64,000 nucleotides of DNA from Exophiala sp. HKRS030 (Eukaryota; Ascomycota; Eurotiomycetes; Chaetothyriales; Herpotrichiellaceae): the NCBI GenBank assembly GCA_023897205.1, contig JAHWDD010000035.1:63175-127174 (forward strand), given 5' to 3'. Under the pieces are notes generated by a model. It saw nothing but the letters and a program-made list of their open reading frames with translations. It was not told the origin of the DNA and did not search any database. Shown piece by piece: positions 34,515-46,484 of this stretch (positions are counted from its first letter, which is position 1; each line of letters opens with the position of its first letter). The translations under genes and the position numbers were made by a program.

Positions 34515-36252
34515 ATGGCAGGTTTGGTCTACGACGGCGACCCGACACAACGGCTTTCAGACTTTGATCGCCAGAATGCTCAGGAGTCTTCTCTGAACCA
34601 GGGCACTTTGGGGGATTTCCGACAGCATTGCCCGTTCCTGTTGACTTCGGACTCGATGCTTTTGCAAGGCTGATTCCCTCGAATCCTGCAGCGATTCGTG
34701 CTTTCCACGAGATCGCATTGAGGTTGGAGGACTCTTCTTATCTACCCCACTCTCGTCGCTACATGCATGTCAACGTGCCCACAGACACCGTCCGCATCCA
34801 GGATACAAATGCCGAGACTGTCGAAGCGGGCACATTAGAGGAAGAGCGACGCGAGCCGGCATCCCCGGCTTCCTCGCTCAGCGACGATGGCGATGCAGAG
34901 CCAGAGATTCAGCGGACGGGATATTTCCGATTTAGCATGTTTCTCTTGCCTGCCGATTTCAGAAATGGATGGATTATCGGGGCTGGTCGTAGTGACAAAC
35001 CAAATCTTGGCGTCGACCTGCTCATCACCCTGGACGGCGAGCGTGACTTCGTCCGGGGAAGGCATGCTCGTCTGGTACATCATCCGACCACAAGCATGCT
35101 GATGCTACGGACCGTTTCTGGTGCACTTCACGTTTCACTGAATGCGGAAAAGATTGATCGGAACGGTAGGGTCGTTTCTTGGCCGTCTCAAAGCATTGAC
35201 ATAGGAAATCTTACATACACTCTGGAATATTCTCAAGATCCGGCTGTGAAATCTCGTTACAGCCAAGCGCTTCATGACCTCATGGCCGCCAATCCGGGCT
35301 TCAACTCATACCCTGCAACATCTCTTGATCCAACGCCGTCCTCTAACCACTATCATCTCGGTGATTACTCGATTCAGACGCCACAGGCCTCGGGAACATA
35401 CGGCACGGTTTCCGCCGCAGTTGATCTGAAAACGGGTGCGGTTTATGCTGTGAAGAAACTCACAAGAACGAAATACAATTTTGGCCTAGTTGCGCACGAG
35501 CTAAACATTATGAAATACCTTGGTGAACACGTAAGTCAACCCACGCCCGTAGCACTTTCTGCGAATGCTAACTTGGGCAGCCTCATCTCTGCACGCTGCA
35601 TAATGTGCTCTATTCCGATGGCGATGAAATGGGCATGGGCGACAGAAAAGCCAATGAAATTTTTATGATTCTGGCGCCTTTGGCTACAAGAACAGTTGCT
35701 GAACTTATCGGAGGGGATGAGGAACCCCTTGTTCGTCTGATGGCGCTTCATCAGACCGCGCAAGGACTGCGATACATACACTCCAAGGGAGTGATTCATC
35801 GTGATTTGAAGCCTAATAATCTACTCGTCACTGATCCTTTCAGAGTCGTTGTGGCAGACTTCGGGCATTCAACGAATGAGCTTCGCTCCACGGACCATCG
35901 AAAAGGAACAGTCGCATATCTACCCCCAGAGATCATTGATTTGAAAACTTCAACCCGATCGAAAGGCTATTGGTCCACATCATCAGATGTTTTTGCTTTT
36001 GGTATCATTGGATACGAGCTGCTACATGGAATGTTCAGACGTCGGTCAACGGGTGCGATCGATGAATCAATCCTTGAGCTTTTGCGAAGCAAGATTGAAT
36101 CTTCACACACCGAGATCGATGCAATCCTACAGACAGCTCTTCGAACAGACCCGCGCAGGAGACCTGGCATGAGGGATGTCTGCCTGGCTCCCGTTTGGCC
36201 CGGACCGGAAACTGAAATCAACCAAGGAAAGAGAAAGTCGATTCCAAGCTGA
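34515..36252 (+). CDS. FHA-domain-like serine/threonine protein kinase
   Basis: Exon 1 34515-35530 and exon 2 35581-36252 (intron GTAAGT..GGGCAG, 50 nt). From ATG 34515 the frame becomes continuous only if one G is added to the run at 34610-34614 (GTLGG then FPTALPVPVDFG); with it the phases close at 562 residues. Residues about 135-240 resemble an FHA domain (IIGAGRSDKPNLGVD, GRHARLVHH). The kinase domain shows the Gly loop SGTYGTVSAA, the Lys in YAVKKL, the catalytic loop VIHRDLKPNN, DFG in VADFGHS, and PPE in VAYLPPEI. The order FHA then kinase recalls Rad53/Cds1, but the short C-lobe end and divergent sequence place it among the rapidly evolving fungal kinases of accessory regions. Active-site residues are complete, so activity is expected. 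Confidence 0.82.
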
Positions 36253-37330
36253 TATACTGTTGGCTCTTGGTGCGGGTCTACTTCATGTGTGACGGTCCAT
36301 CATGCCATCCTGCACGAATGCCCGTACGTGACTGTGGTTTCCTGCTCTTGTGACACTTCCCTAGCACGAAGCATATCACCTAATACAGGCAAGTAGGGTG
36401 AGCAGTCCATCGTATCTCTTGTCGATATCGATGTCCAGTTTCTGTAGAATGGGTCCACGTAGGTGGATCAGCGATTAGTAGGCGTAGTTATGACATCTTT
36501 TGCATGCGTTGCGTGGAAGCTCGAACGGTTGTTGCAGCCGCTTCTGGGGACATTTTCTGAAGAAAATGCGAGAAAAACAAAATCAAATATATGTGAAGCC
36601 AGTAACGACCGTAAAAGTGACACTCAACAAGATAGAACCAGTGACAGTGGAGGGCTGGAAGCTGTAGACACGCCTCACGGTTAGGGAATCACTGTACGGA
36701 TAGCCGTCATTGAGTGGTCTTCAATGATCCAATATTCAACCACTTCATAGGATTTGTCTCAAGCGGGGGCTTGAGAACGTCGTCTGACTGATGCAGATCA
36801 GTAGACGAATTCATGTTACAACCAAGCAATAATGTGAAATGTCTAGGAGCGGTCAAGTCGCTCAAGATGCTGGCCCTGATATGCACCCCTTCTTGACGAG
36901 GCTTTGGCCGACAGGATAGACTTCCACGCTTGGAGGGCTTGGAGATGGTTTGAGATTTCGCCAACATCTCTGGGTAGACCACGCCCCCAAGGTTGGCAAT
37001 TGGTGGGCGCGAAGTGGGCAATGTCTTGCGTGGAGCTCACGGAAATTGAATCAAGCCTTCCGGCAAATCGGGCGCCGACGCCGTGCCCATTTTTCATGTA
37101 GAACAACAACCCGTCTGTCACATCTTGATGGCATCTCTCCCCACGATTGTATGCAACCCAGTTGCAATTATTGGCTAACATCGACCCTCGGGTTTTCTCA
37201 AATCCATTTCGCTTGAACAAATATGCAAACTTGAGAGAAGCAGGTACCATAAGCTGCAGTCACAAGTCAATGCTAGTTTTTGGTGTTTTGACCATCGTCT
37301 AGGACCAGGCTCGCTCGGACGGCTCTCGCC
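36253..37330. other. Intergenic region, no supported gene
   Basis: Overlapping short frames on both strands (36707-37250) without motifs. Probably the promoter of the DHA2 pump. Confidence 0.4.
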
Positions 37331-39258
37331 ATGAGCCCTCGAAGCAGTCAAGATGCAACTGCTCCCAAGACATTTTCGGCCGTCGAGGCTGTCGAATCTC
37401 AGCCGGATGTAGCCAAGAACGAGCACGACTCTTCTTCGTCAACGTCCAATACCCCAGGCTCGCCGCCACAGTCAAAAGGTCGAATCGCTATCATCATATT
37501 CTCCCTGTCGCTTGCTCTATTTTTGTCCGCACTCGACATCACCATCATCGCAACCGCTTTGCCAACTATTGCCAATCATTTTGAGGCTAGTACTGCGGAT
37601 TATGCTTGGATCGGAAGTTCGTACCTCCTAGCTGGAGCAGCGGCCATACCACTATGGGGTAAGAATTCTTGCAAGCCGATCTATGTCACAAGTGGCTTTG
37701 GCGCGATTATCCCGGCGCCGCGTCAAAAAGATTCATCTCACTGATTGCTTTATGGAACAGGAAAATTCTCGGATATCTGGGGTCGAAAACCATTAGTACT
37801 GCTCGCAAATAACCTGTTTCTCGTCGGGAGCGTGATAGCAGCACGCAGCAATAGCGTCAAAATGTTGATTGGTGGCCGCATTGTGCAAGGAATTGGTGGT
37901 GGAGGTCTCATGGTCCTTGTCAATGTTTGCGTTGCAGATCTATTCAGCATGCGTGACAGACCTAAATACTATGGTATATTTGGTATGGTGTGGGCTATTG
38001 CCGGCGGTGTTGGTCCTGTCATTGGGGGCGCGTTCACTCAAAAGCTTAGTTGGAGATGGTGCTGTGAGTATTGCCATCCTCGTGACCCTACCCCTTGGGC
38101 ATTCGCAATCAATCCTCAAATTCGACGGTCATACGCTGCTAACACTCTTCAGTCTACATCAACCTGCCTTTCGACGGAGCATCGATCATTTTGCTGACTC
38201 TATTTCTCAAACTGGAGACTCCCAAGACCCCCTTTTCAGCTGGTGTGCGAGCTGTCGACTGGATCGGTGTTGTGACAATCGTGGGTGGTGTCATCATGTT
38301 CCTCTTTGGGCTTGAATCAGGCGGTGTTAGTCACCCTTGGGATTCACCCTATGTGCTGTGCCTGCTCATTTTTGGCATTGTTGCTATTGGTGTCTTCCTC
38401 TTGAATGAGTGGAAAATAGCGAAATACCCTGTCATTCCACTCCGCCTGTTTAAGGTTCGCTCAAACATTGGTGCTTTTGGTATTGTCTTCCTGCACGGCA
38501 TTGCCTTTATTTCAGGAAGCTATTATCTACCACTATACTTTCAAATTGTTCTTGGTACATCGGCACTCATGAGTGGTGTATATCTTCTACCTTTTGTGCT
38601 CAGTCTATCTTTAGCGACTATCGTTAGTGGTGCGCTTGTTCGCAAGACGGGTCGGTTTCGGGAAGCAGTCTATGTTGGTGTTTTGCTGATGACTCTCGGC
38701 TACGGATTGTTGATTAACCTTGGCTCGACAAAGAACTGGACAAAGTTGATTATCTACCAGATGATTGTTGGTTTCGGCAGTGGGCTCAACATACAAAGTC
38801 CTCTCATTGCTCTGCAAGCCCATACCAAGGTGTACGACGTGGCGGTAGCGACTTCAACATACGGCTTTATCAGAACCCTAGCAACATCGATATCTATCGT
38901 GATTGGAGGGACCATTTCCCAGACTCAATTGGCCAGGAAGAGTGATGTCTTACGGCAGGCCTTGGGGACGGATCTTGCTGAACGGTTATTGAATGCAGGA
39001 TTTGGCACGAATGATGAGGTGATCGGCCAGCTATCATTACAGCAACGACAAGTCGTCAATGAGGCATACACTTCAAGCTTTCGGACCATGTGGATTTTCT
39101 ATACAGCTTTATCATTCTCGGCATTGCTAGCAGCATTCCTAATCGAGCCAGCCGAGTTGAGCAGCGAGCATCAAGTGACCAAGACCGGTGTCGAAGAGCA
39201 GGAGCGAGTGAGGCAGTTAGAGCTCCTGGAGAAGGCACGAGACAAGACTACATCATAG
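37331..39258 (+). CDS. DHA2-family (14-TM) MFS multidrug efflux pump
   Basis: Exons 37331-37658, 37761-38063 and 38153-39258; introns GTAAGA..ACAG (102 nt) and GTGAGT..TCAG (89 nt). Total 1737 nt, 578 residues, frame intact. TM1 carries LALFLSALDITIIATALPTIANHF (the drug:H+ antiporter D1 motif), then AWIGSSYLLAGAAAIPLWGK, the loop DIWGRKPLV, GRIVQGIGGGGLMVLV, WAIAGGVGPVIGGAFTQ (antiporter motif C) and WRWCFYINLPF. The tail is charged and soluble. Such pumps export toxins, antifungals or secondary metabolites across the plasma membrane. No biosynthetic cluster lies next to it, so a general detoxifying role is the simplest reading. Confidence 0.93.
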
Positions 39259-40379
39259 TTGTCCTTCCATTCCTAGCTTTAGAACTAGATTGAAAACGTT
39301 TCCATAAAGCTTACGAATGGAGATCATCGAGTGCCTGGCATGGCAACAGTGTGTCACGGAGAAGACAGTTCACTTTGAGATTTTATCCCCTGTCTGACAG
39401 GTTGTATTGTTTCCGAACCGCCTTACTGAAGTTGGAGTTCGAACAGCCAACTCTTCTCATCGAGTCGCACGGGACGGATTCTTCCCAATCGGGGTGGTGC
39501 TAGCAACTTGGAGGCACCTCTGGTCAAGTCTCTAGATATTTACGTGGGCCGAGTCAAATTCTAGAGATACAAGAACAGCAAGAGTGAAACACAAGCACGT
39601 CTGGACTGCTTGCCATGACATTAGGATCTTGAAGTTCATATTTCTGGCTATTGGACTCCCCTCACTGCCTTCGAATTATTCTCTGAAAGTAAAGCCGGCC
39701 TGAATTCGTCAAGAGTGATCTCAGGCCCGTATGGGGATATAATCACCTTCGCTTGACGGATCGCTTTCACTTGTATTCAACTCTGAGCTAAGTCTAAGCA
39801 AACGTCGGTAAGTTCACTCGAGCACAATTTTGGAATTAAAAGACGAGTACTAAGAATGTCCCGGCTGATAGATCAGCCTTGCAGGATGGATCAGGATTTG
39901 AAGCACTGTCTCAAGGACTGCTACCGATGCTCGTTCTTCTTAGACCACATTCGTGGTTTAAGTACCACTCATTGCCGCCATCAGTGGCTTTGGCCTGTCA
40001 CTCCGGCTCGAGCTATTGCGATCCGAGCAATCTGGAAGTGCTGGCATATACGGAATCCATCATTTCTGCAAGGAGTTCAACCCGAGAGTAACTTGTTCTT
40101 TGCAGTAAATTGTAGCTCCAACCAAGCATCTGCGTCAGTTGCATTGTGTTGGTGAATTACCTCTATCGATCTCAAGCTCGCGGCTAAGTTTTATTACAGC
40201 AAGGTCGCTCTGAGATATGACTTTTCAGGCTCACCAGAGGGCCTTTCAAGTCATCCGCGGTTGCCTGATTTGGGCCATTCGACTTGCTACCAAAAAGCTT
40301 TGATATGCCATGAACCATAGTTTACCAGGCGACGACGAAAGTGGCAGTATAGCGGATATTGGGCAGCCACTGGGTGTGG
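39259..40379. other. Convergent intergenic region, no supported gene
   Basis: About 1.1 kb between the pump and the convergent sterol glucosyltransferase. A 99-codon frame at 39856-40155 (Cys/His/Trp-rich) has no known motif and overlaps another frame. A small palindrome GTTGG..CCAAC surrounds GTTCGAAC at about 39431-39451. Confidence 0.4.
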
Positions 40380-43300
40380 TCAACCAAGTCTATCCAAATT
40401 ATATGCAGGCGGCTCCACGTCAGATGATCTCTGTATCTGTGACGATTCGTGCGAAGTACGAAAACGTGTCGGCGTGGACGGCGGTTCATACATCGAAGGT
40501 GCCGCGTCCAAGTCTTCAAGCTCGGCAGTTTCTGAATGATCGGCCGCAGAAGATGGCGGCGGTGGACCCGTAGCTGGAAGCTCTTCCAAATTGTGGGATG
40601 AGGTACGTCGAAGGAGATTCCCTGATTCGCTCGGAAGTGGCGATAGTATATTTGGTGCAGTTCGCGACTCCTCGGACCAAGGGGGTGGCTCAGCCAATTC
40701 GCCATATGAGACCGACGAACGCAAAGACCCTGTTGATTGCAAAGAAGACATCAAGCTCATGTTGTGAGGTTCTCCTGACCCGAGCTGTGAAAGAGTCAAG
40801 CTTGTTCTAGAAGTTGATGTAGGTGGTGTTTGACCGCTTGCTGCCTCAGATTTGGACCTTCGATACTTCTGGTTGAGTGTTGAGAATCGTGTCAAGACCT
40901 CCATAGTGTCGATCAGAGGAGCATTTGCGTGTATAAAGTATTTGTCTCGTACTCGACTCGCGGAAGCGACCGTCCTCTTTGTCTTGGAGTGAACAGTGGT
41001 GCGAAGGGATTTATAAATGCCTTGACTGGTATATCCAACGAGTCCTATAACAGCTAGAAGTCACAGTCTTGTCAGAATTATCTCAAGTTTGCTCCGCCAA
41101 AGACTTACCTGCACTTGGCTTGGTGACAATCTGTACTGAACCCTTGGCGACACCCTTGCCAAAGCCTATAACCCCTTCCTTGGCTAACCCTTTTGCCGGT
41201 TGCACGAAGAGATCTGTCAAGCCCTCGGCCATCTGGCGTGCAAAATTCGTTCCAGCCACGGCGACACCACTTTTCCAGTCGGTGACCGGTTTGTGATCAG
41301 GAACCTTTTCGCCATAAAGCTTAGGGGTATTTCGCAGGCCTTCGGTAACAGCAACTGGTACATCTGCGAGTAGTCCTCTCACAACCACCCCGTGGAGATA
41401 GGCCACACCCAGTGCTGAGGAACCAATCATTCGGCCGATTTCTCTTGTTGAGCTTTCCCCTTGCTCCAATTCCGGCCGTTTATTTATAGTAGCATCATCA
41501 GGGGCGACAATGGCTTTGGCGCGACTCTTCTCTTTGTCTTTGTATATCTTCCGTGGTTTTCTTCCAATCCCACTGAGAGCTTCCAAGATGTCGTAACTCA
41601 ACCCCAAGGAAGAGGAGACAGAACTACTTACGAGGTCCCAGCGTCTGTTCTCAACGTGAATTGGCTTCGATTTGTACCCATCCAAGTCGCTCTGCTTGAC
41701 CTTTGAGAATCGAAGTAAAGTCTCGACTGCAGCACCCGATAATTTGAGCGGGCGCTTGCCTCCTGTGTACCACCATGTGGCTGGATATTCCGGAAGTATG
41801 TCGCATCTTAATGCTTGGAGTGGGAGGTTTCGATGGAATGACTCGACAGCGTTTTTGACGCCATTCTCTGTTGTCATCTTCTCCGCAACAGTCGCAGCGG
41901 CGGCTGCAGCTTGATCCGTAAGACAATATCTGATAGCCTGGCTCAAGTTTTGACTGTTCAAGCTTTTGAAGGGGATTGGGGCAGGGCCTGCTTTGGCTCT
42001 CGCCACCATTTGACCCCAGAATGGTTGACTGAACTTTGTTAGACAGTGGATTATGAGCGAGGACACCGTAGGGAAGAATTGACTTACTCGCCAAAAAAGG
42101 GTACAATCGCAGTTGGGCGCGCATGAAGAAGCCCACGTGCTGTCGTTCCGGCTCCGCCATGATGAATCACCGCGGAAACCTGCGGGAACAGCCACTCTAG
42201 AACTACCATTAGAGGTCTTCTTTGTTATCATATGAGTAATTCGTACCGTGAGGACAGTCGCCGACAAAGAAGATGTCTTCACCAGCATCTGTGCTTTGCA
42301 GATTGCTCCAACCCTTTGAGACAATGGCACGGACGCCACACTCTTTCACTGCGTCAATGACGGTTCTTGTAAGCTTTGTCGGGTTATCGATCACAATGCT
42401 ACCGAAGCCGATATAGATTGGAGGAGGACCTGATTTGAGGAATATGCTCAGATCAGGTGAAGGGTCGTAATCGGGGACATCGCGGAAGAGGAAGCCACAG
42501 ACATCTTGTTAACTCTAGTTAGACCTGATGCGTCCACGAGATCTCTAAACTTGCCTACGTGCTGACCCCAGTCTTTTGGTTTCGGTATCAATGCCGGAGA
42601 CCAGCAATAAGTATGGGGGACCTTCAAAGTATCAAGTAGGAATGGGGCCTCAAAGGCTGGGAGGGGTTCAAGGTCAATTGACCTCCTCCAACTTTGTATG
42701 ATGTCGCTGGTACTGAGGCGCGATTAGTAGATTTCGAAGTACGGCATTAACGATAATGCGTACCCATTCCAGGTCAAAAGCTGAACCATCCCGTAGCTGA
42801 CATAATTCGCGAGTCTTGGATCGGTCGTGCTATTCTTGATGTTGGCCAAGGGGTGAGGAAACGCACGGGTCGGGCTCCAGGGCATGGTGAAGACAATATG
42901 CAAGGGTATCCCGAGAGCCTCTGCACAGTGGATGTGAGCGAAGCTAGGGGATTGGCGATCAGGGCATTTGCAACAAATGGCTCGTTCGTTTCAGGATCTG
43001 GTAATATGCAAGATGCCCAACATCCGTGCAGTATCTCGGAGATCATCTCGCGTTTTTTGCTGATTTCACCTTCTCGCAATGTGCTCATCTTAGGGATGAG
43101 CCCTGGGTTTTTGACCATATACTGACCAAAGGTTAGCTGAGAGAGGCCTCGAGGAGGGATGAACAATATTTCTCACCGCCATGAGGTCTACAGGATCTCC
43201 TCCAATGGGATAAAATTCAAGTCCTGCTTTGAGGACAAAGTCTTTGAAGACAGAGTGGGTAGCGATTCTTACTCGATGGCCATGTCTCTGTAGTTCGTTG

Positions 43301-43695
43301 CCTAGAGCAATGAAAGGTTGAACATCGCCACGGCTTCCAACAACCTGCACGACGATGCTCAAGGGCAACGGCCATTTTTCGAATTGTGAAGCGGTGGCGT
43401 AAGCTGGCGGTGGCTCAACATGCATTGTCTCTGACTCGTTCGTGGCCGCTTCCATAAGTTGAGCAAAGACTTGAGCAAGCTTGCTATCGAGGTTAACGGC
43501 AACACGGCCATCCCGGGTGACATCGGCGGTATCATCAGAGACAGCACTCACACCACTAGCGTCATTCAGAGAAGTATCGGAGTCATTCAACGCAGCCATG
43601 GCTTCGAGATTTTCATTAGCGATAGGAAGAGTCTCTGATCGAGACGAAACGTTGCGAAGTTTCTTGCGTCCATGCTCGTCTTTTAGCTTCCCCAT
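40380..43695 (-). CDS. Sterol 3-beta-glucosyltransferase (GT1/GT28 type)
   Basis: Seven exons: 43695-43177, 43121-42764, 42712-42555, 42504-42247, 42196-42088, 42028-41109 and 41053-40380. Exon 2 is 358 nt but needs 359: adding one base at GGGG 42947-42950 turns the frame into [20 protein letters not shown]. All other phases then fit, about 998 residues. The donor domain starts [20 protein letters not shown], with GHRVRIATH; the acceptor/nucleotide part has [14 protein letters not shown] and the UDP-sugar site [28 protein letters not shown]. Intron 3 is of the GC-AG type. Unlike Atg26, no GRAM or PH domain precedes the catalytic part; a long Ser/Pro-rich C terminus follows. It would glucosylate membrane sterols using UDP-glucose. 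A frame extends upstream to 43881, but [12 protein letters not shown] at 43695 is the natural start. Confidence 0.88.
42505..42554 (-). other. GC-AG intron in the sterol glucosyltransferase
   Basis: The exon end GTAG is followed by GCAAGT on the minus strand, and the intron closes at AACAAG, with TCTAAC as branch site. Only this choice gives the conserved-looking WGQHVDVCGFLF and correct phase; a GT donor in the same place does not. Confidence 0.6.
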
Positions 43696-44472
43696 TGCAA
43701 GAAGCTCGAATTGAGATGCCTGGTCGTTACATGTGCAGAGTAAAGTTACAGCTGAATCCCGGAAGGTGGCTGTCGTGGAATTTGGTATGAAAAAGTCACA
43801 ACACGACGCTATGCTTTTACCTTGAGGATTGACGCTTGTAGCTAGTTTCGACCAATCGTTCGTTCTCTGGCCAATGTGCACCGCTACCTCCAGCTCAGAT
43901 ATGCAGGGGTATCAGGCCGGACATCCAGGGTCGAAAAGGCTAAGGTGAGGTCAGAGAGGCGTGAGAGTTCTCGTGCAAGAGTCATGTTGCAACGACGTGC
44001 CAGCAGGTGCGAAAGCAAAACTTGTCTCTCCTCAATATCGCGAAACACATCTTGAGTGGACAATGTGAAAAGCCCAGGGAATGCCAGACCTTGCGGATTG
44101 TGGCAGAGAGTTCTTAGAAACGGCTGTCCCGCTCAAACGCCACGCTAAGGCTCGTGTTCTGGTGATCGTCCAATCGCTTGAGTAGCCATTTCACGCACAG
44201 CTTTGGAAGTGCTTCGTGATAACCGTTTACGAACAGGCAGAATTATTTCTGAGACAGAATGATGTAGCTCATGGTTTGGCAAATATAGTCCACACAATAC
44301 TTGAGTTTACCATACACGCCACCCGCACGCTGTACTTCTTTTTCAGACTGATTATCAAGTCCAGCACATAGCTATAATGTTTCATTTTGTCTTAGATATG
44401 CGCGTCAGCCACTATGAAAAAGCCCGTACTGCGCCATTCCACTGCAAAATCTACACATTTCAGCTTTCTCGA
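43696..44472. other. Intergenic region, no supported gene
   Basis: Upstream DNA of the sterol glucosyltransferase and the 3' flank of the alpha/beta hydrolase. No motif or open frame of note. Confidence 0.4.
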
Positions 44473-45573
44473 TCAAACTTGCTCAAGGAATCTTCGAAGT
44501 GATTCGGCAGCCTCTTTCCATTGCACGTCATTCTGGGTATGATGCCCTGCGTTGTGCACTTCGGCTAATCTGACTCTGCCGTGATTTTGCTCGCTTACGC
44601 GTGCATCGACTTGGACGATGTTCGGGGGCTCGGATAGGGTGGGTGCCGATTCAAGCTTATCTTTGTCTGCAAGGCGCGTGATCCCGAGGCTGTACTCCTG
44701 CACCATTCGAGCCTGCGTACCGCCCATCATCTTGTCCTCGGTTCCGATCATAATCATGACCTTCTGAGAGGAGCCCTCCCAATGGGTGATGTTCCTCAAT
44801 ATGTCACAGGGTGCGAGCCAGGTTCTACTGTGGATTCCCCAACCTCGGCCAGCCATTCCAAATGGCCAAAACATTGCTTCATAGTTGCTCATCCATCTCA
44901 TGAATTCAGGGACTTTGCTGAAGGGATATTCCGGACCAAAAAATGCATTGTATACCAAGCGAGGTGTACTGAGTGGACTGTTAGGGTGGTAGAGGTGGAA
45001 GAGGGAGCGGATGCTGAACCAAGGGTCAATCCTCTTGAACCAATTCAGATATACACCCATATTGCCCCAGTGAGGTACGGCGCCCACCAGGACAAGAGCG
45101 CGGGCTTGAAAGAGGCCTTTGGAGAGGGCATACTGGGACAAACCCCCACCCGATGAATGTGCGACAACGACAGGATCTTGTCCTTCCCGTTCCCGTACTT
45201 CTCGGATGCACGTCGCCAGATCTGATGCAAGATCATCGAGTGACGTCTGCCAGGTCATTCTCCAGAATGGCACACTATAGCTCGCACCGTGGCACCGAAG
45301 TGAATATGCGTACGTTGTGGCATCATAGGTGGTGGCCAAGTGTTGCATCCATTCCAACCACACCGCACCAGATCCCTCCCCACCATGAACAAAGAATACA
45401 GGTGGATTGCGGCGGGTAGCACTCTGTTTCGACCTCTCTGGTTCAGAAATCAACAACTCAAGGTCTCCAGCTGCTGTGGACACAGAGCTCCTTGTGATGT
45501 TTGGAGGAAGCGGATGATAGAGAGGAGATTGACTCCATTTGAGGGCGAAGAAGCCTTGTATTGCGCCTAGCAT
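44473..45573 (-). CDS. Alpha/beta hydrolase
   Basis: Single exon, 366 residues from the first ATG (45573). The fold is shown by the oxyanion segment VFFVHGGEGSGAVW, the nucleophile elbow VVVAHSSGGGLSQY (Ser in HSSGG), the acid in MIMIGTEDKMMGG and the catalytic His in NAGHHTQND. A cap region of about 120 residues rich in Trp/Phe/Pro lies between the nucleophile and the acid. No signal peptide, though the N terminus is mildly hydrophobic (MLGAIQGFFALKW). Substrate unknown; esterase, lipase or epoxide-hydrolase-like activity are all possible. Frame intact; head-on to no partner. Confidence 0.88.
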   Translation of the reverse strand: MLGAIQGFFALKWSQSPLYHPLPPNITRSSVSTAAGDLELLISEPERSKQSATRRNPPVFFVHGGEGSGAVWLEWMQHLATTYDATTYAYSLRCHGASYSVPFWRMTWQTSLDDLASDLATCIREVREREGQDPVVVAHSSGGGLSQYALSKGLFQARALVLVGAVPHWGNMGVYLNWFKRIDPWFSIRSLFHLYHPNSPLSTPRLVYNAFFGPEYPFSKVPEFMRWMSNYEAMFWPFGMAGRGWGIHSRTWLAPCDILRNITHWEGSSQKVMIMIGTEDKMMGGTQARMVQEYSLGITRLADKDKLESAPTLSEPPNIVQVDARVSEQNHGRVRLAEVHNAGHHTQNDVQWKEAAESLRRFLEQV

Positions 45574-46484
45574 AATTCTGTCCAAGTTCGTCGAGGTCTT
45601 GGACCGTTAGACTCTTTCGGTTGAGGAAGACTTCCACCCTCGTTTTGCGTGTCACAATTCTTGAGTCTCGTAGTACTGAAGTCCAATGGATCATCGACCA
45701 ACGCGATATTTATGAACCTCGTTTGTAGTACGCATGGCAGGCCAAGAGACGGCCCCGTCTCGTGTTCGAGGAACCAAAAAAGAATCTTGAGCACAGCTGA
45801 GACCAAAATGATCCGGCACTTGATTCGATACGATTAGAGGACTTGCTGGACGACTGCTTGGTAGGTAGCGTTAGTAGGCATGTAACGCTTCGCAGCGCCA
45901 AGTTGTTGCAGTCTAAGGTCTCCCGAAATGCCACATGGTGACCCTGTGGCTTGCAACTAGCTTGGCGAGAAGCAGACTTTCCGTCTCCCAAGCCTGGATA
46001 GCTCATCTGGCGCCTTGTAGCTAGGTACACCTTAGGTGCTCCTAAGTGATCTCAGCCGCTCCCGTAGAGACATCCTTCATGTCATGTGGATGAGGCTTTT
46101 ATCGTGAGAATTCGGCCAGTTCCCTCATGGTCCATGTCGAGGTCTGCTGAACGTGACGACTTACTGTTTAGGATCACCCGCGTCCAGCATGGTTTCGATT
46201 GAAGGAATACTCGATGGAGATAGCAATTCTGACGCTTGAGTTGGGATGATTGTAATGTTTGAATTGATCGTCCAAGAGTCTAGAACTGCAGGCTCTCCCA
46301 TGCTCGACAATGTACTTTTACATGTACTTTTACTCCGTAGTCGGTAGAAATTGGCCAAAGAGCGGGGTTGTGGGATTGTTCGGAGAAACAATCCCCGACC
46401 CTCCGATCTTGTACGCAACTTTTTTTTACTTTTCGTAGTGCCTCAGTCCTGAGCCTGACATTGATTCTCAATCAACCATCCTTG
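45574..46484. other. Divergent promoter region
   Basis: Lies between the divergent alpha/beta hydrolase and DBP8 genes. Contains one perfect TACTCCGTA (46331-46339) about 150 bp before the DBP8 start, an ACCTTAGG/CCTAAG palindrome near 46030-46045, and a run of T just before the start. Confidence 0.45.
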
